Assembly: GCA_044375975.1 (NCBI GenBank)
Contig: JBILLQ010000007.1
Location: 10,721-74,720, forward strand
Origin: UBA5018 sp044375975
GTDB lineage: Bacteria > Cyanobacteriota > Cyanobacteriia > PCC-6307 > Cyanobiaceae
Direction of reading: 5' to 3'
Length of the DNA: 64,000 bases
The position numbers were made by a program, and so were the translations under genes. The notes under the pieces are model-generated. The model worked only from the letters and a program-made list of their open reading frames with translations, ran no database searches and was not told the origin of the DNA. Shown piece by piece: positions 35,151 through 44,598 of this stretch; the first letter of the stretch is position 1, and the number at the start of each line of letters is the position of its first letter.

Positions 35151-35200
35151 CCAGAGGCCATCCAGCCAGACGCCATCGACCAGCTAGAGGTGAGCCCCGA
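34985..35200 (+). repeat. 18-bp tandem repeats spanning the end of the lysozyme gene
   Basis: Units close to ATTGGCCAGCCAACAGCC run from about 34997 to about 35150 in frame, then degenerate copies (GAGGCCATCCAGCCAGACGCC) extend past the stop codon to about 35200. A single CAG/TAG change (GGCTAG at 35144-35149) made the present stop. Confidence 0.8.
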
Positions 35201-35270
35201 GGCCACTGGCTGAGCTGCATCGGCCAGGCTGACAGCCCCGCCAGAGGATCCAGGGGCAGCCCAGCCCGGC

Positions 35271-35702
35271 TCAAGGTTCTCGGTAGATCACTCGACCGGC
35301 CGGATCATTGGCCACATCGAGCAACTCTGCTCTCAGCATCCGATCGATCTCGGAGCGCAGCCGCTTACTGCCCAAGGCCGGATCGGGCACCGCCAACAGG
35401 GCGTCGTTGATGGTGAAGCCAGCGCTACCGCTGTTGCGGGCCAGCAGCAGCAGTTGGCGCTCCAGGCTGCCCTGCTGCCGTTCGGCCTGCAGCACCAACT
35501 CCGGAATGTTGAACAGGTCGATGATCTGGCCGATCCATAGCCAACCAAATGTGATCAGCCACAGGCAACCGCTGATCCGCTTGCCGTTGTAAAAGCGGTG
35601 CAGGCCACATATCCCCACCAGGCCCAGGCACCAGAACAGATAACTGATTACCAGCCGCGGCCGGGGCCAGTGGAAAGCGGTGAATGGGGAATTGGTAGCC
35701 AC
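35271..35702 (-). CDS. TM2-domain membrane protein
   Basis: 143 residues. The N-terminal half is a TM2 domain: two helices around the conserved GICGLHRFYNGKRISGCLWLITFGWLWIGQIID turn (aromatic and Asp pattern). The C-terminal half is soluble and helical (LERQLLLLARNSGSAGFTINDALLAV...) and resembles a winged-helix. TM2 proteins are small inner-membrane proteins with no fixed function. 21 bp downstream of the DUF2605 gene on the same strand. Confidence 0.85.
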   Translation of the reverse strand: MATNSPFTAFHWPRPRLVISYLFWCLGLVGICGLHRFYNGKRISGCLWLITFGWLWIGQIIDLFNIPELVLQAERQQGSLERQLLLLARNSGSAGFTINDALLAVPDPALGSKRLRSEIDRMLRAELLDVANDPAGRVIYREP

Positions 35703-35723
35703 CGGAGAGCGGTTGTGGGTTGC

Positions 35724-36119
35724 TTAGGAATCGGCCAGGGGTTTCGGCATCGGCATCGCCCCAGCCGGCGCCAGCGGTTCATCTGCATCCGGAAGTCTTA
35801 CGCCAGCTCGGCGCAGGGCGGCTGAAAGGTTCCAGATTTTGAGCACCAGCCGATGCCAGGGGGCCATGGTGGTCAGCTCCAGGGCCATCGGGCCAGGGAT
35901 GGCCTGGCGCAGGCTGGTGGCGGCCAGCAGTTCGCGGCGGGCCTGGTTCAACTCCTGGTCCAACAGCTGCCGCTGCTCAGGCGGCATCACCAGGTCGGGG
36001 CAGAGGGCCAGCAACTTCTCACCCCGTTCGAACCAAAAACGGAAATCGCCCAGCAGGGAATTAAGTAGCTGCTCCAACAGCTCGTCGGCCGCAGCGGAGG
36101 GGGGAAAGGGGTCGACCAT
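35724..36119 (-). CDS. DUF2605 domain protein
   Basis: 131 residues from the ATG at 36119 (MVDPFPPSAAADELLEQLLNSLL). The order of LLGDFRFWFERGEKLLALCPDLVMPPEQ, RELLAATSLRQA, and MALELTTMAPWHRLVLKIWNLSAALR matches the cyanobacterial DUF2605 family. Soluble and helical. No characterised function. Divergent from thrS with about 70 bp between the starts. Confidence 0.82.
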   Translation of the reverse strand: MVDPFPPSAAADELLEQLLNSLLGDFRFWFERGEKLLALCPDLVMPPEQRQLLDQELNQARRELLAATSLRQAIPGPMALELTTMAPWHRLVLKIWNLSAALRRAGVRLPDADEPLAPAGAMPMPKPLADS

Positions 36120-36191
36120 GGCCACAGCCTAGGGAGCCAGCCTAGGAACCCTGGGTAGGATCGGCCCTTGCCCTTGCCGCAGCTGGGATCC

Positions 36192-38009
36192 GTGACTGTC
36201 TCCGCAACCGCTGCCGTCGAAACTCCGCCGGTTGCCCTGCCCAAAACCAGCGAGTGCGAGCAGCTACTCAAAATTCGCCACTCGATGAGCCACGTGTTGG
36301 CGATGGCGGTGCAAAAGCTATTTCCCAAGGCCCAGGTGACGATTGGCCCCTGGACGGAAACGGGCTTCTATTACGACTTTGACAACCCCGAACCGTTCAC
36401 GGAAGCCGATCTCAAGGCGATTCAGAAGGAGATGGGCAAAATTATTGGCCGCCGCCTGCCCCTGGAGCGCCTGGTGGTGACCCGCGCTGAGGCCGAGCAA
36501 AAGATCAAGGCCCAGAACGAACCATACAAGCTGGAAATCCTGGCCGGATTGCAGGAACCAATCACCCTCTATACGCTCGGCGATCAGTGGTGGGACCTCT
36601 GCGCCGGGCCCCATGTGGCCAACACCAGTGAGCTGAATGCCAAGGCCTTTGAGCTGGAAAGTGTCGCCGGTGCCTACTGGCGTGGTGATGAGACCAAGCC
36701 CCAGCTGCAGCGCATCTATGGCACCGCCTGGCAGACCCCAGAGCAGCTGGCCGAATACAAGCACCGCAAAGCAGAAGCCCTGCGCCGGGACCACCGCCGC
36801 CTGGGCAGCGATCTAAATCTGTTTTCGATAGAAGATGAGGCCGGTGCCGGCCTGGTTTTCTGGCATCCCCGCGGCGCCCGCATGCGGTTGCTGATCGAGG
36901 ACTTCTGGCGGGAGGCCCACTTTGCCGCCGGCTATGAGCTGCTTTATACACCCCACGTGGCCGATATTAGCCTGTGGCAAACATCGGGTCACCTGGATTT
37001 CTATCGCGAGAGCATGTTTGGGCCGATGAAGGTGGATGAGCGGGAATACCAGCTTAAGCCGATGAACTGTCCCTTTCATGTACTCACTTATGCTAATACG
37101 CTGCGCAGCTATCGGGAGTTGCCGATTCGCTGGGCCGAGTTGGGCACCGTCTATCGCTACGAGCGCCCCGGGGTGATGCATGGCCTGATGCGAGTGCGGG
37201 GCTTCACCCAAGACGACGCCCACGTGTTCTGCCTGCCGGAACAGATCGGTGACGAAATTTTGCAGGTGCTAGACCTCACCGAAAAAATATTGAGCAGTTT
37301 TGATTTTTGCAACTACGAGATCAATCTCTCCACCAGGCCCGAGAAGTCAATTGGCGATGATGCAGTTTGGGAGCTGGCCACCAACGGTCTAAATGAGGCG
37401 CTGGATCGCAAGGGTTGGTCTTACAAAATTGATGCCGGCGGTGGCGCTTTCTATGGCCCCAAGATCGATCTCAAGATTGAAGATGCCATTGGCCGCATGT
37501 GGCAGTGTTCGACAATCCAGCTAGATTTTAATCTGCCCGAGCGTTTTGATTTGCATTACGTGGCCGCCGATGGTTCCCGGCAGCGGCCAATTATGATCCA
37601 TCGGGCAATTTTTGGTTCGCTGGAGCGATTTTTCGGCATCATGACCGAGAACTACGCCGGTGATTTCCCCTTCTGGCTAGCCGCTGAACAGATCCGGCTG
37701 CTGCCGGTCACCGATGAGGTGCGTTCCTATGCGGAAAACGTATTAAGCCAACTCAAGCAGGCCGGCATCAGGGCCAGCATCGATCAATCTGGCGATCGGC
37801 TCGGCAAAATGATTCGCAATGGCGAGCAGATGAAAATTCCGGTTTTGGCTGTGATTGGGCTCAAGGAAGTTGAACTAAATAGCTTGAGTCTGCGCAGTCG
37901 CCGCGAAGGGGATCTGGGCAGCGTCTCCGTCGATCAGTTGTTGGTGGCTGCTATCAGCGCCAATCGAGATCGGCAGGCTGGCCTCGGCCTCAGCCGCCCT
38001 GCCTCCTAA
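36192..38009 (+). CDS. thrS: Threonyl-tRNA synthetase (no TGS domain)
   Basis: 605 residues from GTG 36192. The editing domain starts at once with RHSMSHVLAMAVQKLF (the HxxxH zinc/editing motif), so the N-terminal TGS domain of the E. coli enzyme is absent. The class II catalytic core has motif 1, MNCPFHV (zinc Cys), motif 2 ELGTVYRYERPGVMHGLMRVRGFTQDDAHVFC and motif 3 HRAIFGSLERFFGIM. The C-terminal anticodon domain is present. Charges tRNA-Thr. A TTG eight codons upstream is a less likely start. Confidence 0.95.
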   Translation: MTVSATAAVETPPVALPKTSECEQLLKIRHSMSHVLAMAVQKLFPKAQVTIGPWTETGFYYDFDNPEPFTEADLKAIQKEMGKIIGRRLPLERLVVTRAEAEQKIKAQNEPYKLEILAGLQEPITLYTLGDQWWDLCAGPHVANTSELNAKAFELESVAGAYWRGDETKPQLQRIYGTAWQTPEQLAEYKHRKAEALRRDHRRLGSDLNLFSIEDEAGAGLVFWHPRGARMRLLIEDFWREAHFAAGYELLYTPHVADISLWQTSGHLDFYRESMFGPMKVDEREYQLKPMNCPFHVLTYANTLRSYRELPIRWAELGTVYRYERPGVMHGLMRVRGFTQDDAHVFCLPEQIGDEILQVLDLTEKILSSFDFCNYEINLSTRPEKSIGDDAVWELATNGLNEALDRKGWSYKIDAGGGAFYGPKIDLKIEDAIGRMWQCSTIQLDFNLPERFDLHYVAADGSRQRPIMIHRAIFGSLERFFGIMTENYAGDFPFWLAAEQIRLLPVTDEVRSYAENVLSQLKQAGIRASIDQSGDRLGKMIRNGEQMKIPVLAVIGLKEVELNSLSLRSRREGDLGSVSVDQLLVAAISANRDRQAGLGLSRPAS

Positions 38010-38058
38010 GCCCCACCCCTGCCCCCACCCCTACCCCCACCCGCGCATCTACACCGCG

Positions 38059-39054
38059 ATGACCACCCTGCTGGCCGGCGATATCGGCGGCACCAAGACC
38101 CTGCTGTCCCTCTATGGCCTTGGACCGGATAACCAGCTCAACTTGATCCACAGCCAGCGCTATCGCTCGGCTGACTGGGACAGCCTGGAGCCAATGCTGC
38201 AGGCATTTCTGGCCGATACGGCCGATCGGGCCGAGCGGCCCGCCGCCGCCTGTTTCGCCGTGGCCGGGCCGGTGCAGCACGGCCGGGCCAGGCTTACCAA
38301 CCTGCCCTGGCAATTGGAGGAAAAGGCCCTGGCGGCGGCCACCGGCATCGCCGCCCTGGAACTGGTAAACGACTTCGCTGTGCTCATCTACGGGCTGCCC
38401 CAGCTCGGCAGCGATCAGCAGGCGCTGATCAAGCCAGGCAGGGCGGAAGCCGACCAACCGCTGCTGGTGCTGGGGGCCGGCACCGGACTCGGGGTGGCCT
38501 GGGGCTTGCCGGGTGCCCAAGGGCTGCAGGCCCTGGCCAGTGAGGCGGCCCACGGCGAATTTGCTCCCCGCAGCGCCGCTGAATGGGAGCTGAAGCAGTG
38601 GCTGAAGGCCGATTTGGCGATCGAGCGGCTGTCGATCGAGCGGGTGGTGAGTGGCACGGGACTGGGCCACGTGACCCGCTGGCTGCTGGCCTGCCACCAC
38701 CCCGCTGGCGATCACCCCCTGGCCAAAGTGAGTGGCGATCTGCCCTCAGCTGTAGCCGCCGCCGCCGCCGCCGGCGATCCGTTGGGCCAGGAGGCCTTGG
38801 CTTTGTGGCTGGCGGCCTACGGCAGCGTCACCGGCGATTTGGCCCTGGCTTCCCTCAGTCGGGGCGGCATCTGGTTGGCGGGCGGCACGGCTGGCAAATT
38901 GCTGGATTCCCTGCGCAGCCCTGCCTTTCTGGAGGCCTTTGCCGCCAAGGGCAGGCTGCAGGCGGTGCTCGATCCGATGCCGATCATGGCGGTGATCGAT
39001 CCGGCGATTGGCCCCTTCAGTGCCGCCTGCCGGGCTCGCATGCTGATGAGCTGA
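38059..39054 (+). CDS. glk: Glucokinase
   Basis: 331 residues, E. coli Glk type. The phosphate-1 motif LAGDIGGTKTLLSLY is at the N-terminus, then ACFAVAGPV, LELVNDFAVLIYGL (catalytic Asp in NDF), VLGAGTGLGVAW, and LASEAAHGEFAPR. Phosphorylates glucose with ATP. Lies 49 bp after thrS behind a CCCCACCCCTACC-type pyrimidine-rich spacer and before thrB, an order shared by picocyanobacteria. Confidence 0.93.
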   Translation: MTTLLAGDIGGTKTLLSLYGLGPDNQLNLIHSQRYRSADWDSLEPMLQAFLADTADRAERPAAACFAVAGPVQHGRARLTNLPWQLEEKALAAATGIAALELVNDFAVLIYGLPQLGSDQQALIKPGRAEADQPLLVLGAGTGLGVAWGLPGAQGLQALASEAAHGEFAPRSAAEWELKQWLKADLAIERLSIERVVSGTGLGHVTRWLLACHHPAGDHPLAKVSGDLPSAVAAAAAAGDPLGQEALALWLAAYGSVTGDLALASLSRGGIWLAGGTAGKLLDSLRSPAFLEAFAAKGRLQAVLDPMPIMAVIDPAIGPFSAACRARMLMS

Positions 39055-39081
39055 GACACTGGGACCAGAAGAGATGTTGTG

Positions 39082-40029
39082 ATGGTGCGTCCCCGCGTCG
39101 GGCAAGGGGTTGAGGTGCATGTGCCTGCCACAACTGCCAACCTGGGTCCAGGTTTCGATTGCCTCGGCAGCGCCCTGCAGCTCGACAATGTGTTTGAACT
39201 GCGCTGTTTAGAGGGGGGCAGTGAGCTCTTCGAGCTGATCATTGAGGGCAGTGAAGGGGCTCACCTGCGTGGCGGGCCCGATAATTTGGTCTACCGCTCA
39301 GCCCAGCGGGTTTGGAAGGAAGCCGGTGAGGAACCGGTGGGCATTGAGGCTCGGGTGCGGCTGGCGGTGCCGCCGGCTCGGGGTCTGGGCAGTAGCGCCA
39401 CCGCCATCGTGGCTGGCTTGATTGGTGCCAATGCCCTGGTGGGGGAGCCGCTCAGCAAGGAGAAGTTGCTGGAATTGGCTATCGACATCGAGGGCCATCC
39501 CGACAACGTGGTGCCCTCCTTGGTCGGTGGGCTGTGCATGACCGCCAAGGCCGCCTCCCACCGCTGGCGGGTGGTGCGTTGCGAGTGGTCCCCGAAGGTG
39601 GTGCCTGTGGTGGCGATCCCGGCGATCCGGCTCACCACCAGCGAGGCGAGGCGGGCCATTCCCAAGCAAATTCCGATTGGCGATGCGGTGATCAATCTCG
39701 GCTCGATCACCCTCCTATTGCAAGGACTGCGCACTGGCAACGGCGATCTGATTCACGACGGCATGCACGACCGGCTGCATGAGCCCTACCGCTGGGGACT
39801 GATCATCGGTGGCCACCAGGTGCGGCAGGCCGCTTTGGAGGCCGGCGCCTGGGGCTGCGTGATCAGCGGCGCCGGGCCCAGCCTGCTGGCCCTGGGGCCG
39901 CCAGAGGTGGCCGAGGCGGTTAGCAAGGCGATGGTGCGGGCCTGGCATAAGGCTGGCGTGGAGTCGCGGGCAGAGGTGTTGCAGGTGCAGCACGAGGGAA
40001 GCCGCTGGCAGCCGCTTCCAGACCTTTAA
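39082..40029 (+). CDS. thrB: Homoserine kinase
   Basis: 315 residues, GHMP kinase. VHVPATTANLGPGFDCLGSAL at the N-terminus and the ATP loop PPARGLGSSATAIVAGLIGAN are diagnostic, with GHPDNVVPSLVGGLCMT and the C-terminal WGCVISGAGPSLLAL. Phosphorylates homoserine in threonine synthesis. The ATG at 39082 is used; the preceding GTG at 39079 is possible. 27 bp after glk. Confidence 0.95.
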   Translation: MVRPRVGQGVEVHVPATTANLGPGFDCLGSALQLDNVFELRCLEGGSELFELIIEGSEGAHLRGGPDNLVYRSAQRVWKEAGEEPVGIEARVRLAVPPARGLGSSATAIVAGLIGANALVGEPLSKEKLLELAIDIEGHPDNVVPSLVGGLCMTAKAASHRWRVVRCEWSPKVVPVVAIPAIRLTTSEARRAIPKQIPIGDAVINLGSITLLLQGLRTGNGDLIHDGMHDRLHEPYRWGLIIGGHQVRQAALEAGAWGCVISGAGPSLLALGPPEVAEAVSKAMVRAWHKAGVESRAEVLQVQHEGSRWQPLPDL

Positions 40030-40201
40030 AGCACTGGCACTCTTAAAGCAAGGGCCCCTGAAACCATCGGCACCTGAAACCATGGAGCGACTTGGGCAAT
40101 TGCCAAGGCAAGCTCCCAGTCGGCAGTGATATGCGCTGAGTATTTTTGCCTAGGCCTAGGCCTTCCGCTGATAGATTGGAAAGCATCGGCTTTTTCCTGT
40201 G

Positions 40202-41767
40202 ATGGACGCAACCTTGCCCCTGTCGGCCGCGTCCTCCGCCTTCCCTTGGCTGAGCCTGATCACGCTGCTGCCAGCGGCATTTTCGCTGGTAATGCCGCTG
40301 TTGCCAGGCGATGGCACCGATCCGCGCTGGCCGCGCACGATCGCCCTGGGGGTGCTGTTCGCGGATCTGGTGTTGATGTTGGTGGCCTTTAGCCGCCACT
40401 TCGACGGTCAGCTCAGCGAGCTGCAGTTGGTGGAGCGGCTCAGCTGGCTCCCTTCCCTGGGGCTGGAGTGGTCCCTGGCGGCCGATGGGCTATCGGCACC
40501 GCTGGTTTTGTTATCTGGTCTGGTTACCCTGCTGTCGGTTGCCGCCAGTTGGAATGTCAATCCCAAGACCAAGCTCTATTTTGGTCTACTGCTGGTACAG
40601 GCTTCGGCCCAGTCATTAGTTTTTCTTTCCCAAGATTTCTTACTTTTTTTCCTGGCCTGGGAACTGGAATTGGTACCAGTCTATCTGTTGATTGCCATTT
40701 GGGGCGGTCAACAACGTCAATACGCAGCCACAAAATTCATTCTTTATACCGCTACAGCTTCGTTGTTAATCCTGATCAGCGGCTTGGCTTTAGCCCTATC
40801 TGGCGATCAATTCACCCTCAACCTCACGGAGCTGGCGGCTCGATCCCCTGGCGGTAGCTTCGGGTTGCTTTGTTATTTGGGATTTTTGATCGGCTTTGGC
40901 GTAAAATTGCCGATTTTTCCCTTGCATACCTGGTTAGCCGATGCCCATGGAGAGGCGAATGCACCGGTATCAATGCTGCTTGCTGGTGTGCTTTTGAAGA
41001 TGGGGGGCTATGCCCTGCTCAGGTTTAATGTGCAGATGTTGCCGGAAGCCCATTTGATTATGGCGCCTGCGCTGATAGTTCTGGGAATTGTAAATATTGT
41101 TTACGGCGCACTTAATGCCTTTGCCCAGGACAACGTCAAGCGTCGCATCGCTTGCAGTTCAGTTAGTCATATGGGTTTTGTGCTGCTGGGCATCGGCGCC
41201 ATAGATGCCCTGGGAATTAGTGGTGCCATGTTGCAAATGATCAGCCATGGTTTGATTGCAGCGGCAATGTTTTTTATCACTGGAGTCTTCTACGAACGCA
41301 CCAAAACCCTATCTATTCCCAACATGGGCGGCTTAGCCAAGGCTCTGCCGATTACCTTTGCCTTTTTTCTTGCCAGTTCCCTGGCTTCCTTGGCCCTGCC
41401 AGGCATGAGTGGATTTGTTAGTGAGATCACAGTTTTTCTGGGGATCACCCAGAGTGAACAGTTTACGATTGGTTTTAGAGTGATCACGATCGTGCTAGCC
41501 GCTATCGGACTTGTGCTGACACCTGTGTATTTGCTTAGTCTTTGCCGCAGGGTGTTCTTTGGCCCTCGTATTCCAGCCATGGCAGTGGTGGGAGACATGA
41601 AGCCTCGCGAACTGTTTATTGGCCTCACCCTGCTGGTGCCAACCTTGATTATTGGCTTCTGGCCTCGGGTGGCGATCGATGTTTATGAAGCGAGCACCGA
41701 TGCCCTGGCTCGAAATTTAGAGAGTGTTTCCCTACTAGCCAGTACTATAAGTTTGCCTTTCGGATGA
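40202..41767 (+). CDS. ndhD: NAD(P)H-quinone oxidoreductase subunit 4 (NDH-1 subunit D)
   Basis: 521 residues, about 14 helices. A proton-channel subunit of the thylakoid NDH-1 complex. Conserved pieces include the LASWELELVPVYLLI-type segment (here FFLAWELELVPVYLLIAIWGG, with the channel Glu), the KxxLYTAxxSxLxLxxG helix (KFILYTATASLLILISGL), FPLHTWLADAHGEANAPVSMLLAGVLLKMGGYALLRF, and the ISHGLIAAAMFFITGVFYERT segment. Family members serve respiration, cyclic flow or CO2 uptake; the isoform cannot be fixed here. Confidence 0.95.
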   Translation: MDATLPLSAASSAFPWLSLITLLPAAFSLVMPLLPGDGTDPRWPRTIALGVLFADLVLMLVAFSRHFDGQLSELQLVERLSWLPSLGLEWSLAADGLSAPLVLLSGLVTLLSVAASWNVNPKTKLYFGLLLVQASAQSLVFLSQDFLLFFLAWELELVPVYLLIAIWGGQQRQYAATKFILYTATASLLILISGLALALSGDQFTLNLTELAARSPGGSFGLLCYLGFLIGFGVKLPIFPLHTWLADAHGEANAPVSMLLAGVLLKMGGYALLRFNVQMLPEAHLIMAPALIVLGIVNIVYGALNAFAQDNVKRRIACSSVSHMGFVLLGIGAIDALGISGAMLQMISHGLIAAAMFFITGVFYERTKTLSIPNMGGLAKALPITFAFFLASSLASLALPGMSGFVSEITVFLGITQSEQFTIGFRVITIVLAAIGLVLTPVYLLSLCRRVFFGPRIPAMAVVGDMKPRELFIGLTLLVPTLIIGFWPRVAIDVYEASTDALARNLESVSLLASTISLPFG

Positions 41768-41972
41768 GTTCTTGTATTAGCTCTGCTGAGCTCTAGTCTG
41801 AGCTTCTATATGAGTTTTAATCTGGGCTTTCATCTGGGCTTTCACCACGGCTTTAAGTTCTCCAGTTAGCTGGCTACCTTCCTCGACAAGTCTATACAGG
41901 ATTGCTGAATTTTCGAATTTGTCTTAGATCGTCCAGATTAATCTCAAGATCTACCCCTCTTTTTTGGATAAA

Positions 41973-44246
41973 ATGAACAGCTCAGCCACCCTTCCTGCAC
42001 TGCCGCTCCTTGCGGGCTCTGGATTGCCTGAATTTCAAGATATAAATCCTGATCAGGTAAATCAGGCTATTCCCCTGCTGCTGGATCAGCTGAATAGCGA
42101 ACTCACGGCATTAGAAAGCTGTCTTGTTCAGCGATTGGCTGGCGATTCAGCCTTGGTTTGGGACGAGGTGATGCAGCCTCTACACCTGCTTGGCGAAAGA
42201 TTGCGCTGGAGTTGGGGGGTGGTAAGCCACTTAAATGGCGTGTGTAATACTCCGGAACTGCGCCAAGCCCATCAAAACCAGCAGGCTGCTGTGGTGGCTT
42301 TTGGCAATCGGGTAGGCCAATCGCGCACTATTTACAGAGCACTGGAACAATTGCAGGCTGGGGATCAAAACCTTGATGCCACCCAGAGGCGCATTGTGGC
42401 GGCGGAACTGCGGGATATGCAGTTGCGGGGGGTGGGCCTGGAGGGAGCAGAGCAGCAGGAGTTCAATGCAGCTACCGCCACCCTGGCCCAGTTGGCCTCC
42501 CAGTATGGAAATAACGTGCTTGATGCCACCAACGGTTGGAGTCTCAACCTGAGCGAAGCAGCTGACCTGGCCGGTTTGCCTGCCAGTCTTCGCCAATTGC
42601 TGGCTGATGCGGCCCAGCAGGCCGGCGAGACTGGTTGGCGGATGGGTTTGGATATGCCTCGGCTGGTGCCATTTCTTAAATACAGCCAACGGCGTGATCT
42701 GCGCGAACAGGTGTATCGGGCCCAGGTGAGTCGAGCCTCCAGCGGTGAGTTAAACAACCTGCCCTTGATTGAACAGATCCTTAGCTTACGGCTGCGGCAA
42801 GCCCAACTTCTAGGCTATGCTAACTGGGCGGAGGTTAGCCTGGCCGCCAAGATGGCTGATTCTGTGGCAGAGGTGGAGCAGCTACTTGAAGAACTGCGGG
42901 CCGCAGCCTATCCTGTGGCCCAGGCTGAACTAGCACAACTGCGGGCCTGCGCCCAGCGCCATGGCTGCCCAGAGGCAGATGATTTTAAGCCCTGGGACGT
43001 TAGTTACTGGTCTGAACTGTTGCGCCAGGAAAGTTTTGAACTGGATAGCGAGGCCCTAAGGCCCTACTTTCCGCTCGATCAGGTGCTGCAGGGACTGTTT
43101 CAGCTCTGCCAGAGACTTTTTGATATTCGCATTGTCGATGCCGATAAAATTCATGACAATAACCTGGCTACGAATGATCTGACTACCAGCAACTTGGCTG
43201 GCAGCAATATTGATGGCAATGATCTAGCTGATAGCAATCCAAGTCATATTAATCTGGCTGATGGTAATCCAGATGCCATCAATCTAGCTATCGAGAGTTT
43301 GGCTGGCGAGAATATAAATTGCAAAAGTCTGGCCCCCCGATGGCATGCCGATGTTCGCTATTTCCATGTGCTCGATGCTGCCAGTGAACTGCATCTGGCC
43401 TCCTTCTATCTGGATTCCTTCAGCAGGCCCGGTAGTAAGCGGGGCGGTGCCTGGATGGATGAGTGTTTGGGGCGAGGTACCAGTGGTAGCGGCGCACCAG
43501 TGCTGCCGGTGGCCTATCTGATTTGCAACCAGAGCCCACCGCTGGAAGATACTCCTAGCTTGATGACCTTTGATGAAGTGGAAACGCTCTTCCACGAATT
43601 TGGCCATGGCTTACAGCATATGCTCACCACTGTGGATCGGCCTCAAGCTGCTGGAATCAACCAGGTGGAGTGGGATGCAGTAGAGCTTCCCAGTCAGTTC
43701 ATGGAAAACTGGTGTTATGACCGGGCCACCTTGATGGGCATGGCCCGCCATTGGCAGAGCGGCGAGCCTTTGCCGGAAGAGGAGTATCAAAAGCTGCTGG
43801 CCGCTCGCACCTTTATGGGTGGCTCTGCCACCTTGCGTCAGGTGCACTTAGCGCTCACTGATTTGAGGCTACACAGTAGCTGGAATCCCGCCAGTGGCGA
43901 GACGCCTGATCAACTAAGGCGCAAGTTGGCCCGTGGCACCACCATTCTGGAGCCAATTAAAGAAGATGCCTTCCTGTGCGCCTTCAGTCATATATTTGCC
44001 GGAGGTTATGCCGCTGGCTACTATTCCTACAAGTGGGCTGAGGTTTTAAGTGCCGATGCCTTCAGCGCTTTCGAAGAGGTAGGGCTTGACCAGGAGGATG
44101 AAATCGTGGCCATCGGCAGGCGTTTCCGGGCCACTGTGTTGAGTTTAGGTGGCAGCCGTTCCCCCGCCGAAGTATATGAGCAGTTTCGAGGTCGCCCTGC
44201 CAATAGCGAGGCCTTAATTCGCCATTCTGGCCTAGTGACAGCCTGA
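41973..44246 (+). CDS. M3-family oligopeptidase with a 60-residue pentapeptide-like insertion
   Basis: 757 residues from ATG 41973. A zinc oligopeptidase of the oligopeptidase A/thimet type: HEFGHGLQ (541-548) holds the zinc histidines, followed by the helix VDRPQAAGINQVEWDAVELPSQFMENW (third ligand Glu in WDAVELPSQ) and the C-terminal AGGYAAGYYSYKWAEVLSADAF. Residues 395-454, just before WHADVRYFHVLDA, are twelve five-residue units (NLAGS, NDLAD, INLAD type) encoded by exact 15-bp DNA units and absent from typical family members. The rest is full length, so activity is expected. Confidence 0.92.
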   Translation: MNSSATLPALPLLAGSGLPEFQDINPDQVNQAIPLLLDQLNSELTALESCLVQRLAGDSALVWDEVMQPLHLLGERLRWSWGVVSHLNGVCNTPELRQAHQNQQAAVVAFGNRVGQSRTIYRALEQLQAGDQNLDATQRRIVAAELRDMQLRGVGLEGAEQQEFNAATATLAQLASQYGNNVLDATNGWSLNLSEAADLAGLPASLRQLLADAAQQAGETGWRMGLDMPRLVPFLKYSQRRDLREQVYRAQVSRASSGELNNLPLIEQILSLRLRQAQLLGYANWAEVSLAAKMADSVAEVEQLLEELRAAAYPVAQAELAQLRACAQRHGCPEADDFKPWDVSYWSELLRQESFELDSEALRPYFPLDQVLQGLFQLCQRLFDIRIVDADKIHDNNLATNDLTTSNLAGSNIDGNDLADSNPSHINLADGNPDAINLAIESLAGENINCKSLAPRWHADVRYFHVLDAASELHLASFYLDSFSRPGSKRGGAWMDECLGRGTSGSGAPVLPVAYLICNQSPPLEDTPSLMTFDEVETLFHEFGHGLQHMLTTVDRPQAAGINQVEWDAVELPSQFMENWCYDRATLMGMARHWQSGEPLPEEEYQKLLAARTFMGGSATLRQVHLALTDLRLHSSWNPASGETPDQLRRKLARGTTILEPIKEDAFLCAFSHIFAGGYAAGYYSYKWAEVLSADAFSAFEEVGLDQEDEIVAIGRRFRATVLSLGGSRSPAEVYEQFRGRPANSEALIRHSGLVTA
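43155..43334 (+). repeat. Twelve 15-bp units forming an in-frame insertion in the M3 peptidase
   Basis: Units such as GGCAATGATCTAGCT and ACCAGCAACTTGGCT step every 15 bp from 43155. The encoded pattern x-x-[N/D]-L-A resembles pentapeptide repeats (A[D/N]Lxx) in a shifted phase. Local base composition is more AT-rich than the surrounding gene. Confidence 0.85.
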
Positions 44247-44598
44247 TCAGCTGCTATTGCCCCGCCGCTACTGCATGTCGGCACGCTAAAAACCGATTTC
44301 ATTCCCTTCTTATCTTATCTTATCTTATCTTATCTTATCTTATCTTATCTTATCTCGTCTAAGTTCATCTCATCTAAGTCCATCTCATCTCATTATAATC
44401 TATCTCGATCAAGTTAATTTCATCCCGGCCTGTTTTATCCCATGCACGCCCATCCCGGCCCTTTCCCATGCTGACTCTGCGAGTCAGAAGACACTCGGAT
44501 ATTGAAATAATTTGCGCATTGCGAGATAGTTAAAATTGATTTTTTAGCATGGTTTTAAAAATAATGATATTAATACCCCTTTGGCGGTTTTTCTGCCA
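44247..44598. other. Spacer with pentanucleotide microsatellites
   Basis: Nine perfect TATCT units at 44311-44355, then looser CATCT/AAGTT repeats to about 44415. The rest is AT-rich. It separates convergent genes (M3 peptidase and rlmH). No gene is supported. Confidence 0.75.
44311..44355 (+). repeat. (TATCT)9 microsatellite
   Basis: Nine uninterrupted copies of a 5-bp unit, followed by interrupted CATCT copies. Perfect pentanucleotide arrays of this length are slippage-prone, but here no promoter or reading frame depends on it visibly. Confidence 0.9.
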
